From Albidovulum sp. (GTDB lineage: Bacteria > Pseudomonadota > Alphaproteobacteria > Rhodobacterales > Rhodobacteraceae): a DNA stretch of 38,128 nucleotides. Made by a program: the position numbers and the translations under genes. The stretch spans positions 1 through 38,128 of the forward strand of contig WFPA01000256.1 of NCBI GenBank assembly GCA_015487815.1. Reading direction: 5' to 3'. This document shows, piece by piece, positions 10,480 through 19,293 of this stretch. How positions within the stretch are numbered: the stretch's first letter is position 1; the number at the start of each line of letters is the position of its first letter. The notes under the pieces were generated by a model. It made no database searches. It was not told the DNA's origin and saw only the letters and a list, made by a program, of their open reading frames with translations.

Positions 10480-11169
10480 ATGATCCAGGACAGGGGCCCG
10501 GAGGCGGATGAAGGCGCGGCCCGCCCGTCCCTGCCGCGGCACGAGGCCGTCTGGCGCGCCTTGCGGGAGATGATCGTGACGGGGGCTTTCGCGCCGGGCG
10601 AGGCCGTTACCATCCAGGCTCTGGCCACGCGCTTTTCCGTCTCGATGACGCCGGTGCGCGAGGCGTTGCGGCGCCTCGTGGCAGAAGGGGCGCTCGAGAT
10701 GCTCGGCAACCGGCGGGTGCGCCTGCCCGAGATCGACCGGGCACGGATGGTCGAGCTGGCCATCGCCCGCCGCGCTCTGGAGCCGCATCTGGCAGAAATG
10801 GCCGCCGCGCGGGCCGATGAGGCGCTGATCGCGCGGCTCGAGGCGCTGGATGATGCCGTCGATGCCGCGATCGAGAAAGGCGATGTGCCGGCCTACATGC
10901 GTGCCAACCACGCCTTCCATTTCACCATCTACCGCGCAGCGCACTCCACCGTTCTCTTGCCGATCGTCGATGGGCTGTGGCTGCGGTTCGCCCCGCTTTA
11001 CCGGATCGTCGCCGGCAAGCAGGGCACCGACCGGCTGGTCGATCAGCACGAGGCCGCAATCCGCGCGCTGCGGGCCGGCGACGCGCCGGCGGCGCGACGG
11101 GCGGTCGCTGCCGATATCGACCAGGGAATTCAGCTCGTCTGCTCCGCCCATGGCTGGGGCGGGATCTGA
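10480..11169 (+). CDS. GntR family transcriptional regulator, FadR/FCD subfamily
   Basis: N-terminal wHTH (GAFAPGEAVTIQALATRFSVSMTPVREALRRLVAEGALEM) and FCD-like C-terminal domain (MRANHAFHFTIYRAAHS). Start chosen at ATG 10480. Confidence 0.9.
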   Translation: MIQDRGPEADEGAARPSLPRHEAVWRALREMIVTGAFAPGEAVTIQALATRFSVSMTPVREALRRLVAEGALEMLGNRRVRLPEIDRARMVELAIARRALEPHLAEMAAARADEALIARLEALDDAVDAAIEKGDVPAYMRANHAFHFTIYRAAHSTVLLPIVDGLWLRFAPLYRIVAGKQGTDRLVDQHEAAIRALRAGDAPAARRAVAADIDQGIQLVCSAHGWGGI

Positions 11170-11198
11170 CGCCCTGCGGGGAGCGAAGTCGGGCTTGC

Positions 11199-11212
11199 AA
11201 TTTGATCAAATT
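11199..11212. promoter_or_regulatory. Candidate operator site 2 for the adjacent GntR regulator
   Basis: Perfect 14-bp palindrome AATTTGATCAAATT, about 40 bp upstream of the aminotransferase start codon. Confidence 0.62.
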
Positions 11213-11251
11213 TCCGACAGGCAGGGGCGAGGATCAGCAAGGGAGCCTTCG

Positions 11252-12649
11252 ATGACAGGAGCGCGCAATCATCCGCCCACCGGGAGCATGCAGGCAGCCG
11301 ATGCCGCACATCATCTGCACCCCTTCACTCATCATCGTGAGCTTGCCGGAAAGGGCGTGCGGGTGATCACGCGGGCCGAAGGGGCGTGGATCTTCGACTC
11401 GGAGGGCAACCGCATTCTCGACGCCATGGCCGGGCTGTGGTGCGTCAATATCGGCTACGGGCGTCACGAACTGGCCGATGCGGCGGCGCGTCAGATGCGC
11501 GAGCTCCCTTATTACAACACCTTCTTCCAGTCGGCCCATCCGCCGGTGATCGCCCTTGCCGAAAAACTCGCGCAGCGCGCGCCCGATGGGCTTGATCACG
11601 TGTTCTTCGCCACGGGTGGTTCCGATGCGAACGATACCAACATCCGCCTCGTGCGACATTACTGGGCGCGCAAGGGAGAGCCGCAGCGGCGCATCATCAT
11701 CTCGCGTCACAACGCCTATCATGGCTCGACCATGGGGGCCGCCTCGCTCGGAGGCATGGCGCCGATGCACGGGCAGGGCGGGTTGCCGATCGCCGACATC
11801 GTCCACATCATGCAGCCCCACTGGTGGGCCGAGGCCGAGGAGGGAGAGGGGCGCGAGGAATTCGGTCTGCGGGCCGCGAGGGCACTCGAGGCCGAGATCG
11901 AACGTCTCGGGCCGGAAAACGTCGCCGCCTTCATAGGTGAGCCGGTCCAGGGAGCCGGAGCGGTGATCGTGCCGCCCGAAAGCTACTGGCCCGAGATCCA
12001 GCGCATCTGCCGCAGATATGGCATTCTCCTGATCGCCGACGAGGTCATCACCGGCTTCGGCCGCACGGGGCGCTGGTGGGGGTCCGAGAGCTTCGGCATC
12101 GCTCCCGACATCATGACCATCGCCAAGGGGCTGAGCTCGGGCTATGCGCCGATCGGCGGGTCGATCGTCTCGCGCGAGATCGCAGAAACCATCGCCGACG
12201 AGGAATTCTTTCACGGCTATACCTATTCGGGGCATCCGGTGAGTGCCGCCGTGGCGCTCGAAAATCTGCGCATTCTCGAGGAGGAGGGCATCATCGACCG
12301 GGTGCGGGAGGAAACCGGCCCCTATCTGGCCGAACGCTGGCGGGAACTCATGGATCATCCGCTTGTCGGCGAGGTGCGGATCCGCGGCTTCATGGCGGCG
12401 GTGCAGCTCACCCCCGACAAGGCTCGCCGTGCGTCCTTCGCCGCGCCCACAGGCACTGTCGGGCTGATCGGTCGCGAGAAGGCGATCGCAAACGGCATCG
12501 TCATGCGCCATATCGGCGACAGTCTCGTGATCTCGCCGCCGCTCATCCTCTCGCGCGAGGAGATCGACCTCATGATCGCCCTTGCCCGCCGGACACTCGA
12601 CGACACGCTCGCCGAGGTCCGCGCTCAGGGGCTGATGGAGGCGGGCTGA
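11252..12649 (+). CDS. Class-III (PLP) aminotransferase, putrescine--pyruvate / omega-amino acid:pyruvate type
   Basis: LLIADEVITGFGRTGRWWGSE and MTIAKGLSSGYAPIGG (PLP lysine) motifs; start at ATG 11252, ORF open further upstream. Confidence 0.88.
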   Translation: MTGARNHPPTGSMQAADAAHHLHPFTHHRELAGKGVRVITRAEGAWIFDSEGNRILDAMAGLWCVNIGYGRHELADAAARQMRELPYYNTFFQSAHPPVIALAEKLAQRAPDGLDHVFFATGGSDANDTNIRLVRHYWARKGEPQRRIIISRHNAYHGSTMGAASLGGMAPMHGQGGLPIADIVHIMQPHWWAEAEEGEGREEFGLRAARALEAEIERLGPENVAAFIGEPVQGAGAVIVPPESYWPEIQRICRRYGILLIADEVITGFGRTGRWWGSESFGIAPDIMTIAKGLSSGYAPIGGSIVSREIAETIADEEFFHGYTYSGHPVSAAVALENLRILEEEGIIDRVREETGPYLAERWRELMDHPLVGEVRIRGFMAAVQLTPDKARRASFAAPTGTVGLIGREKAIANGIVMRHIGDSLVISPPLILSREEIDLMIALARRTLDDTLAEVRAQGLMEAG

Positions 12650-12892
12650 GTGCCTGTCGGAGGTGTGCGCTTCCCGTCTGGGACGTTGGCGGTAATGTGT
12701 CCCGCCGGCCGATCCTGACCGTGGTTCCGGTCGTGTTCTTTCCGCTTCGACGCCCGACCAGACGAGAAGGGGCTGGCTTGCCGGCTGCGGCAGCTCCCTA
12801 TCCCCGGGAAAGACAAGAGAGCTGCACATATTCCCGCACCGCCCATCCCGGGCGTGAAAAGGTTGCCCTTTCATCGGGCGTCCGGGGTGGCG

Positions 12893-13264
12893 TCAGTGCA
12901 TCACCACGCCGAGGGCCTTCCGCCCGTCGCGCACCAGCACATGGGGTCGGCCGAACCGGTTTCGCAGCTCGGCGAAGTCGTGGCCGAGGAAGCGGAAGGA
13001 GCACAGGACGACGCCGGATCCTTCGGCGATCAGGCTCAGCCTGCCGTCGATGAAACCGACAAGAAAGCCCTTGCGGGCCAGCCGCTCGGAAAGCTCCTCC
13101 CAGCTTTCGGCTGCTTCGATGTCCGGTGCCAGCCAGGCGCGCAGCATGGCGGCGGTTTCCACATCGAGCCCGCCGCACGGCTCTGCCTGCCGGGCATTCC
13201 ATGTCGCCGCCACGGGGCCGGCCACATGTGCTTCTCTTCCAGTGTCTGCCTGTATCAGCCTCAT
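12893..13264 (-). CDS. Hypothetical protein (123 aa)
   Basis: Coherent ORF MRLIQADTGREAHVAGPVAATWNARQ...RFGRPHVLVRDGRKALGVVMH. I do not recognise the family with confidence. Confidence 0.6.
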   Translation of the reverse strand: MRLIQADTGREAHVAGPVAATWNARQAEPCGGLDVETAAMLRAWLAPDIEAAESWEELSERLARKGFLVGFIDGRLSLIAEGSGVVLCSFRFLGHDFAELRNRFGRPHVLVRDGRKALGVVMH

Positions 13265-13509
13265 CGCACTTTCCCTCTCCTTTGCCGCGCCTCTCCCTGT
13301 GCCGGCGCGGCTTCGGTTTCAGGGCCCGGGCTTGCCGGATCTGGAATGCCTCTTGTGCCCATCACCGAGACTGATTCGTGAATCGCGCCATAATCGGCAT
13401 CTCTTCGGGGCAAGATCATGGCAATTGCCCTTGAAGAGACCGTTAACGGTGCGAATTTGATCGATTTCCATCGGCTGCCCTCAGCTCGGGCTGCTTGCAG
13501 GTCCGGGTG

Positions 13510-13690
13510 CTTCTCCCTATCTTCGCACGAGGCGGGCTCTGCCCGGTGCGTGAGAGGCCCAATTCCAGTGGCCACAAATCATCTCGAGGGAGCTGGCTCT
13601 GCCGGAACCGTGGTTCCGGTATCCCGGCGCCCACCTGGGTAACCAGGCTCTCGGGAATTCGACGCCTCCACGGCCGGTGCGGACCCGTCG
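13510..13690 (+). ncRNA. ssrS: Candidate 6S RNA (boundaries approximate)
   Basis: Immediately upstream of 5-formyl-THF cyclo-ligase, the classic 6S neighbour. Manual folding gives TTCGCAC(13522-13528)/GTGCGGA and GAGGCG/CGCCTC closing helices, a GGGCTCTGCCC element, hairpins CCGGAACC-GT-GGTTCCGG (13602-13619) and CCTGG-GTAA-CCAGG, and no convincing coding signal. Not checked with a covariance model. Confidence 0.6.
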
Positions 13691-13738
13691 TCCATTCGTC
13701 GGCTTCCGACGCGCGATTGCCCACAGGGAGCGGCTGCC

Positions 13739-14383
13739 ATGGCCGAGACCGCAGGCGCAGATGAGGGTGGCATTGCCGCCGCCAAGGCGCGGCTGAGGCG
13801 CGAAGCCCTCGCCCGGCGTCGGGTGTTGCGGACAGCGGAAGATGCAGCGGCACGCGAAGCCCGGTTCAATCACCATCTTTTCGCATTGTTTGAACGTCTT
13901 GCCCGGCCGGGCACGGCGCCGATTTCGACCTATCTGCCGATCGGCACGGAAATCTCGCCATTGCCGGCCATGAGGCGGCATGTGGCGCGTGGTGGGCGGA
14001 TCTGCCTGCCGGTGATGCAGGGAGCGGACCGGCCGCTGGCCTTTCGCCCCTGGGAGCCGGATGCGCCTCTGGCCAGGGGAGCTTTCGGCGTGATGGAACC
14101 GGTCGAAGGGCCATGGCTGACGCCGGCGGCGCTTCTTCTCCCCCTTCTTGCCTTCGACCGGCAGGGACGGCGCCTCGGCTATGGCGGCGGCTATTACGAC
14201 CGCACCCTTGCCGCGCTGCGCGCCAAGGCTGCACCTCTTGCCATCGGTCTGGCCTGGGCCGGGCAGGAGGTCGCGGCCGTGCCCGCCGAAACCACCGACG
14301 CCCCGCTCGACGGCGTTCTGACCGAGGAAGGCTTCCTGCCGCTCACGCCGGCCGCGATTGCGCTCGGGGAAGGGATCGCCTAA
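13739..14383 (+). CDS. 5-formyltetrahydrofolate cyclo-ligase
   Basis: 214 aa; GYGGGYYDRTLA motif and the 5-FCL N-terminal fold (ARLRREALARRR). Confidence 0.92.
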   Translation: MAETAGADEGGIAAAKARLRREALARRRVLRTAEDAAAREARFNHHLFALFERLARPGTAPISTYLPIGTEISPLPAMRRHVARGGRICLPVMQGADRPLAFRPWEPDAPLARGAFGVMEPVEGPWLTPAALLLPLLAFDRQGRRLGYGGGYYDRTLAALRAKAAPLAIGLAWAGQEVAAVPAETTDAPLDGVLTEEGFLPLTPAAIALGEGIA

Positions 14384-14392
14384 AGCGCCGTC

Positions 14393-15217
14393 ATGCGTAT
14401 TCTCTTTCTTGGTGACGTGATGGGCCGGGCCGGGCGGCAGGCCGTGATCGACAATCTCGCGCGCTTGCGGGCCGAATGGCGGCTCGATTTCGTCATCGTC
14501 AATGCGGAGAACGCCTCCGCCGGCCGCGGCATCACCGGCAAGCATGCCGCGCAGCTGCTCGAAGCCGGCGCCGACATGCTCACCCTCGGCGATCATGCCT
14601 TCGATCAGAAGGACATGCTTTCCTTCATCGAGAGCGAGCCGCGGGTGCTGCGCCCCCTAAACTATGCCCGCGAAGCACCGGGAAGCGGAGCGCGGGTCTT
14701 CACCACGGTCGGCGGACGGAAGGTGCTCGTCCTTCAGGCTCTTGGACAGGTCTTCATGAGCCGCTGCTATGACAACCCCTTCCCGATCGTCGATCAGGTG
14801 CTGAAGGCCCATCCGCTCGGCGCGGCGGTCGATGCGATCGTGCTCGACATCCATGCCGAGGCCACCTCCGAGAAGATGGGAATGGGGCACTGGTGCGACG
14901 GGCGCGCAAGCCTCGTTGTCGGCACCCACACCCATGTGCCGACCGCCGACACGATGATCTTCCCGAAGGGCACGGCCTATCAGAGCGATGCCGGCATGTG
15001 CGGAGACTACAACTCCGTCATCGGCATGACACCGCTCGAGCCGGTGCGCCGGTTCGTCACCGGCATGGTCCATGGCCGCTTCGAGCCGGCGCGGGAGGAG
15101 GCGACGCTGAGCGGCGTGCTGGTCGAGACGGAGGATGCCACCGGTCTGGCGCGGGCGGTGCATCCGGTGCGCCTTGGAGGATGCCTGTCGGAAGCGCTGC
15201 CCCCGCTGAAGGATTGA
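14393..15217 (+). CDS. YmdB-like metallophosphoesterase (TIGR00282 family)
   Basis: MRILFLGDVMGRAGRQAV, VNAENASAGRGIT, GTHTHVPTAD motifs. Confidence 0.92.
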   Translation: MRILFLGDVMGRAGRQAVIDNLARLRAEWRLDFVIVNAENASAGRGITGKHAAQLLEAGADMLTLGDHAFDQKDMLSFIESEPRVLRPLNYAREAPGSGARVFTTVGGRKVLVLQALGQVFMSRCYDNPFPIVDQVLKAHPLGAAVDAIVLDIHAEATSEKMGMGHWCDGRASLVVGTHTHVPTADTMIFPKGTAYQSDAGMCGDYNSVIGMTPLEPVRRFVTGMVHGRFEPAREEATLSGVLVETEDATGLARAVHPVRLGGCLSEALPPLKD

Positions 15218-15237
15218 CGGGCGGGGCCGTCCGCCCG
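15218..15237 (+). terminator. Hairpin just after the phosphoesterase stop; possible terminator without a clear U-tract
   Basis: CGGGCGG-GGCCGT-CCGCCCG, perfect 7-bp stem. Confidence 0.4.
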
Positions 15238-15338
15238 ATGCCCACGAAATCCCTTGCCTCTTCCGGTCCGGGACCGAAGAATGCCCCGGCTGCTCGTGCA
15301 GAGTCGGCGCCGCTGTCACAGCCAGGGATCGACCCGAG

Positions 15339-17141
15339 ATGTCGAACTTCGTTCCCATAGCCGCCCTTCTGCCGCCGCACGTGACGGCGGGGCTCGGGCT
15401 CGTGATCGTGGCGGTGATGTTCATGCTCTTCATGCGCGATCTCTGGTCCCCCGAGGTGGTGGCGCTGGGCGGGGCGGCGGCGATGCTGCTTCTTGGCTTC
15501 CTGCCCTACGAGAAGGCCCTTGCCGTCTTCTCCAACCCCGCTCCCTGGACCATCGCGGCCATGTTCATCCTCATGGGGGCGCTGGTGCGGACCGGGGCGC
15601 TCGACTGGCTGCTCTCGCGCATCATCAGCCATGCCGAGGAGCGGCCGCGGCGCACCCTTGCCTTGCTGATCGGCTTCGTGGTGGTGGCCTCGGCCTTCAT
15701 CAACAACACGCCGGTGGTGGTGGTGATGATCCCGGTCTTCATGCGGCTGGCACGCCTTCTCGGAGTTGCCCCATCCAAGCTGCTGATCCCGCTCTCATAT
15801 GCGGCCATCCTCGGTGGCACGCTGACACTGATCGGCACCTCGACCAATCTGCTGGTCGATGGCGTGGCCCGGACCCACGGCCTCGCCCCCTTCGGCATCT
15901 TCGAGATCACGCCTCTCGGGCTGGTGCTGGTGGCCTGGGGCATGGTCTATCTTCATTTCATCGGCCGTCATCTGCTGCCTGAGCGTGATTCTCTCGCCAA
16001 TCTGGTCTCGGACCGGTCGCGGATGAAGTATTTTACCGAGGTGGCCATTCCCGAAGGTTCGGCGCTCATCGGGGAAAAGGTGCTTGATGTCGATCTCTTC
16101 AAGCGCCGCGGCGTGCGGGTGATCGACGTGATCCGCGGCGACGAGTCGCTCCGGCGCGACCTTGGCGCCGTCACCCTCGAGGCCGGGGACCGGGTGGTGC
16201 TCAGAACCGACATGAGCGAGCTTCTGAGTCTGCACGAGAATCCCGAGCTCAGGGCGGTGGACAAGCTGTCCTCGGTCGAGACCACGACGGTCGAGGCGCT
16301 GATCACCCCCGGCTGCCGGCTCGTCGGCCGCCGGCTCGGCGATCTGCGGCTCAGGCGCCGCTACGGCGTCTATCCCCTCGCGGTGCACCGGCGGAACCAG
16401 AACCTCAGCTCCAGGCTCGACGACGTGATCGTGCGCGTGGGCGACACGCTGCTTCTCGAAGGGGCCCCGGCCGACATCCGTCGCCTCGCCCAGGACATGG
16501 AGCTCGTCAACATCACCGCGCCGACGGCCCGGGCCTACCGGCGGGCCCATGTGCCGCTGGTCCTGGCGGCGATGGCGATGGTGGTGATCCTCTCGGCGCT
16601 CGGTGTCGCCCCGATCTTTCCGCTGGCGGTGGTGGCGGTGGCCTTCGTGCTCCTGACACGATGTATCGACGCCGACGAGGCCTTCTCCTTCGTCGAGGGC
16701 CGCCTCCTGGTGCTGATTCTTGCCATGCTCGCCGTAGGCGCCGGGCTCGATGAGGCAGGTTCGGTGCATCTGGTGGTCGAGGGGATGAAGCCGCTCCTGG
16801 CCGCCGCGCCGCCTCTGCTCGTGCTCTGGGCGGTCTACCTTCTGACCTCGCTGATGACCGAGCTCGTCTCCAACAATGCCGTTGCCGTCATCCTGACGCC
16901 GGTGGCGATCGAGCTGGGCCGCTCCCTCGGGCTCGATCCGCGCCCGCTGGTGGTGGCGGTGATGGTGGCGGCCTCGGCCAGCTTCGCCACACCGATCGGT
17001 TATCAGACCAATACGCTGGTCTTCGGGCCCGGCGGCTATCGCTTTTCCGATTTTCTCAAGGTCGGCCTGCCGCTCAATCTCTCGCTCGGTATCGTGGCCG
17101 TGCTGGTGATCCCGCTGCTCTGGCCCCTGACCGGCGACTGA
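15339..17141 (+). CDS. SLC13/DASS-type permease with two cytoplasmic RCK_C (TrkA-C) domains
   Basis: 600 aa; TM segments with FINNTPVVVVMIPVF and ELVSNNAVAVILTPVAI; two central RCK_C-like repeats (EGSALIGEKVLDVDLFKRRGVRVIDVIRGDE; PGCRLVGRRLGDLRLRRRYGVYPLAVHRRNQ). Confidence 0.9.
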   Translation: MSNFVPIAALLPPHVTAGLGLVIVAVMFMLFMRDLWSPEVVALGGAAAMLLLGFLPYEKALAVFSNPAPWTIAAMFILMGALVRTGALDWLLSRIISHAEERPRRTLALLIGFVVVASAFINNTPVVVVMIPVFMRLARLLGVAPSKLLIPLSYAAILGGTLTLIGTSTNLLVDGVARTHGLAPFGIFEITPLGLVLVAWGMVYLHFIGRHLLPERDSLANLVSDRSRMKYFTEVAIPEGSALIGEKVLDVDLFKRRGVRVIDVIRGDESLRRDLGAVTLEAGDRVVLRTDMSELLSLHENPELRAVDKLSSVETTTVEALITPGCRLVGRRLGDLRLRRRYGVYPLAVHRRNQNLSSRLDDVIVRVGDTLLLEGAPADIRRLAQDMELVNITAPTARAYRRAHVPLVLAAMAMVVILSALGVAPIFPLAVVAVAFVLLTRCIDADEAFSFVEGRLLVLILAMLAVGAGLDEAGSVHLVVEGMKPLLAAAPPLLVLWAVYLLTSLMTELVSNNAVAVILTPVAIELGRSLGLDPRPLVVAVMVAASASFATPIGYQTNTLVFGPGGYRFSDFLKVGLPLNLSLGIVAVLVIPLLWPLTGD

Positions 17142-17236
17142 GAGAGGCCGCGCATCGGCGGCCCCATGAGGGGGCACACAGCCCCGACCCACGAGGCCAC
17201 CGCTGCCGCGGATGCGCGCTCCGGCCGTGGTGCGGC

Positions 17237-18325
17237 TCACCCCCGGCCCGGTGGCACGATGCGGGTGTAATGCCCCATCTTGCGCCCTGGCCGGATCTCG
17301 GCCTTGCCGTAGAGATGGAGCCGCAACCACGGCTCGCGCGCAAGGCGCGGCGCTTCCAGCACCTCTTCGCCGAGAAGGTTGACCATCTCGGCATCGGCGA
17401 TGCGCTCGCCCCGGCCGAGCGGCCAGCCGGCGATGGCGCGGATGTGCTGCTCGAACTGGTCGATGGGGCAGACGGCTTCGGTCCAGTGCCCCGAATTGTG
17501 CACCCGTGGTGCGACCTCGTTGACGACAAGCCCGCCCTGGGTGACGAACATTTCGACCGCCAGCACGCCGACATGGTCGAGCGTTTCGGCTACCCGGGCG
17601 GCCATCGCCCGTGCGCGATCGGCAAGAGCGGGAGGGATGGTCGCCGGAACCTTCGACAGTTTGAGAATACCGTCTTCATGGAGATTCTCGGCCGGGTCGA
17701 AGGCCGCCATCGCGCCGTCGCCGCCGCGGGCGATGACGACGGAGATTTCCTTCTCGAAGGGCACCACCGCCTCGAGGACCGCCGGCGCCCGGCCGATGGT
17801 CTCCCAGGCCCCGGCCAGATCGTCCTGTCGCACGATCCGCACCTGCCCCTTGCCGTCATAGCCGAGTTCGCGGGTCTTGAGGATTGCCGGCAGTCCGATG
17901 CGGCGCACCGCCTCCTCGAGTGCCGCCATGTCATCGACCGGGGCATGGGGGGCGACGGCAAGACCGCTTTCCACGAGGAAGGTCTTTTCCTTCAGCCGGT
18001 CGCGGGTGGTGACAAGGGAGCGGCGGGAAGGGCGGATCGGCGCTCGGCTTTCGATCACGTCGAGCGCGGCCGGCGGAATGTTCTCGAACTCGTAGGTGAC
18101 GACATCCACCGCCTCGGCGAAGCGGGCGAGTGCCGCCGCGTCGTCATAGGGCGCGGCGGTGTGTTGCAGTGCCGTCTCGCGGGCGGGCGCGGCCGGGTCG
18201 GGATCATAGACATGGGCGTGGAAGCCGAGCCGAGCCGCGGCCATGGCCAGCATCCGGCCGAGTTGCCCGCCGCCCAGGATGCCGATGGTGCTGCCGGGGA
18301 CAAGCGGCTCTGCGGGCTCAGTCAT
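17237..18325 (-). CDS. purK: 5-(carboxyamino)imidazole ribonucleotide synthase
   Basis: [52 protein letters not shown]-grasp motif. Start at 18325 rather than the ORF maximum 18436. Confidence 0.95.
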   Translation of the reverse strand: MTEPAEPLVPGSTIGILGGGQLGRMLAMAAARLGFHAHVYDPDPAAPARETALQHTAAPYDDAAALARFAEAVDVVTYEFENIPPAALDVIESRAPIRPSRRSLVTTRDRLKEKTFLVESGLAVAPHAPVDDMAALEEAVRRIGLPAILKTRELGYDGKGQVRIVRQDDLAGAWETIGRAPAVLEAVVPFEKEISVVIARGGDGAMAAFDPAENLHEDGILKLSKVPATIPPALADRARAMAARVAETLDHVGVLAVEMFVTQGGLVVNEVAPRVHNSGHWTEAVCPIDQFEQHIRAIAGWPLGRGERIADAEMVNLLGEEVLEAPRLAREPWLRLHLYGKAEIRPGRKMGHYTRIVPPGRG

Positions 18326-18818
18326 CCTGCGGCACCTCCGGCACGGATGCGGCAAGCGCCGCCCGCCAGGCATCGAGCCGCGCGGCAAGATCGGGGTCGG
18401 TCGTGGCGAGGATCGCGGCGGCGTAGAGCCCGGCATTCACCGCGCCGGCCGGGCCGATGGCCATGGTGCCGACGGGAAAGCCCCGCGGCATCTGCACGAT
18501 CGAGTAGAGCGAATCGAGCCCCTTGAGCGCCCGGCTCTCGACTGGCACGCCGATCACCGGCAGCGAGGTCTTCGAGGCCATCATGCCCGGCAGATGGGCC
18601 GCGCCGCCCGCCCCGGCGACGATGACCCTGAGGCCCCGTTCGCGGGCCGTGCGCCCATACTCCCACAGCCGGTCCGGGGTGCGATGGGCCGAGACGATCC
18701 GTGTCTCGAAGGGGATGCCGAGTTCCTCGAGCACTTCGGCCGCGCCCTTCATTGTCGGCCAGTCGGACTGGCTGCCCATGATGATGCCCACAAGGGGCCG
18801 GGAGGCGGTGGACGGCAT
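18318..18818 (-). CDS. purE: 5-(carboxyamino)imidazole ribonucleotide mutase
   Basis: [37 protein letters not shown] motifs. Confidence 0.95.
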   Translation of the reverse strand: MPSTASRPLVGIIMGSQSDWPTMKGAAEVLEELGIPFETRIVSAHRTPDRLWEYGRTARERGLRVIVAGAGGAAHLPGMMASKTSLPVIGVPVESRALKGLDSLYSIVQMPRGFPVGTMAIGPAGAVNAGLYAAAILATTDPDLAARLDAWRAALAASVPEVPQDD

Positions 18819-18854
18819 GGCAATCTCCTTTGCCCGGGGAAAGGCGACGGGAAC

Positions 18855-19070
18855 TCAGGCGATGATGTCGGGAGTCAGCTGATCCTCGATGCGCGCAATG
18901 AGATCCTTCAACATCAGCTTCTTCTTCTTGAGCCGTTTGATGGTGAACGGGTCGCCACGGCCGGACTGCTCGAGCGCCGTGATGGCGGCGTCGAGATCGC
19001 GATGTTCGCAGCGCAGCGCTTCAAGGCGCACGCGCAGCATTTCCTCCGCGTCGATGGTCCTTGCGGTCAT
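18855..19070 (-). CDS. DUF465 (YdcH-like) small coiled-coil protein
   Basis: MTARTIDAEEMLRVRLEALRCEHRDLDAAITAL...IKRLKKKKLMLKDLIARIEDQL; start inferred at 19070. Confidence 0.82.
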   Translation of the reverse strand: MTARTIDAEEMLRVRLEALRCEHRDLDAAITALEQSGRGDPFTIKRLKKKKLMLKDLIARIEDQLTPDIIA

Positions 19071-19199
19071 GACCTGTCCCCAAGCTTGCCCCCGTTTTAG
19101 GCGAAACGGCGCGAAACCGGAAGGCTTGGAGCGCATCCGGGGAGCGGCGCTCTGTCGCTTCACCGAAGCGCCGATCACCCTGCGTCTTCCCGGCAACGT

Positions 19200-19228
19200 C
19201 TTGATATGACGGGGGAAGACCCCCATAT
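19200..19228 (+). promoter_or_regulatory. Heat-shock sigma32 (RpoH) promoter of hsp20
   Basis: CTTGATA-N14-CCCCATAT, compared with the E. coli consensus CTTGAAA-N(11-16)-CCCCATNT; about 65 bp upstream of the hsp20 ATG. Confidence 0.82.
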
Positions 19229-19293
19229 CTTCATCGTCGGCTGCCTCGAGGAGGGGCCGATGCCAAGTGTCGCTTCAGGAAAGGACCGAAGAA

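Noticed and set aside
13454-13469. AATTTGATCGATTTCC as a third GntR operator
   Set aside because: Resembles the 11199 site, but a one-base change in length breaks the TTGATCAA symmetry and there is no functional link to polyamine genes.
13418-13642. 74-aa ORF MAIALEETVNGANLIDFHRLPSARA... as a small protein or leader peptide
   Set aside because: No clear Shine-Dalgarno, no strong GC3 bias, and it runs into the folded 6S candidate; retained only as an alternative to test.
17142-17236. GC hairpins (e.g. GCCCC-ATGA-GGGGGC) between the permease and purK as terminators
   Set aside because: Stem is short and lacks a U-tract; not distinguishable from background in such GC-rich DNA.
19202-19228. GATATG(AC)GGGGG/CCCCCATATC hairpin read as a heat-shock RNA structure
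   Set aside because: It coincides with the sigma32 -35/-10 elements, so it would lie upstream of the predicted transcript start; promoter is the better explanation.
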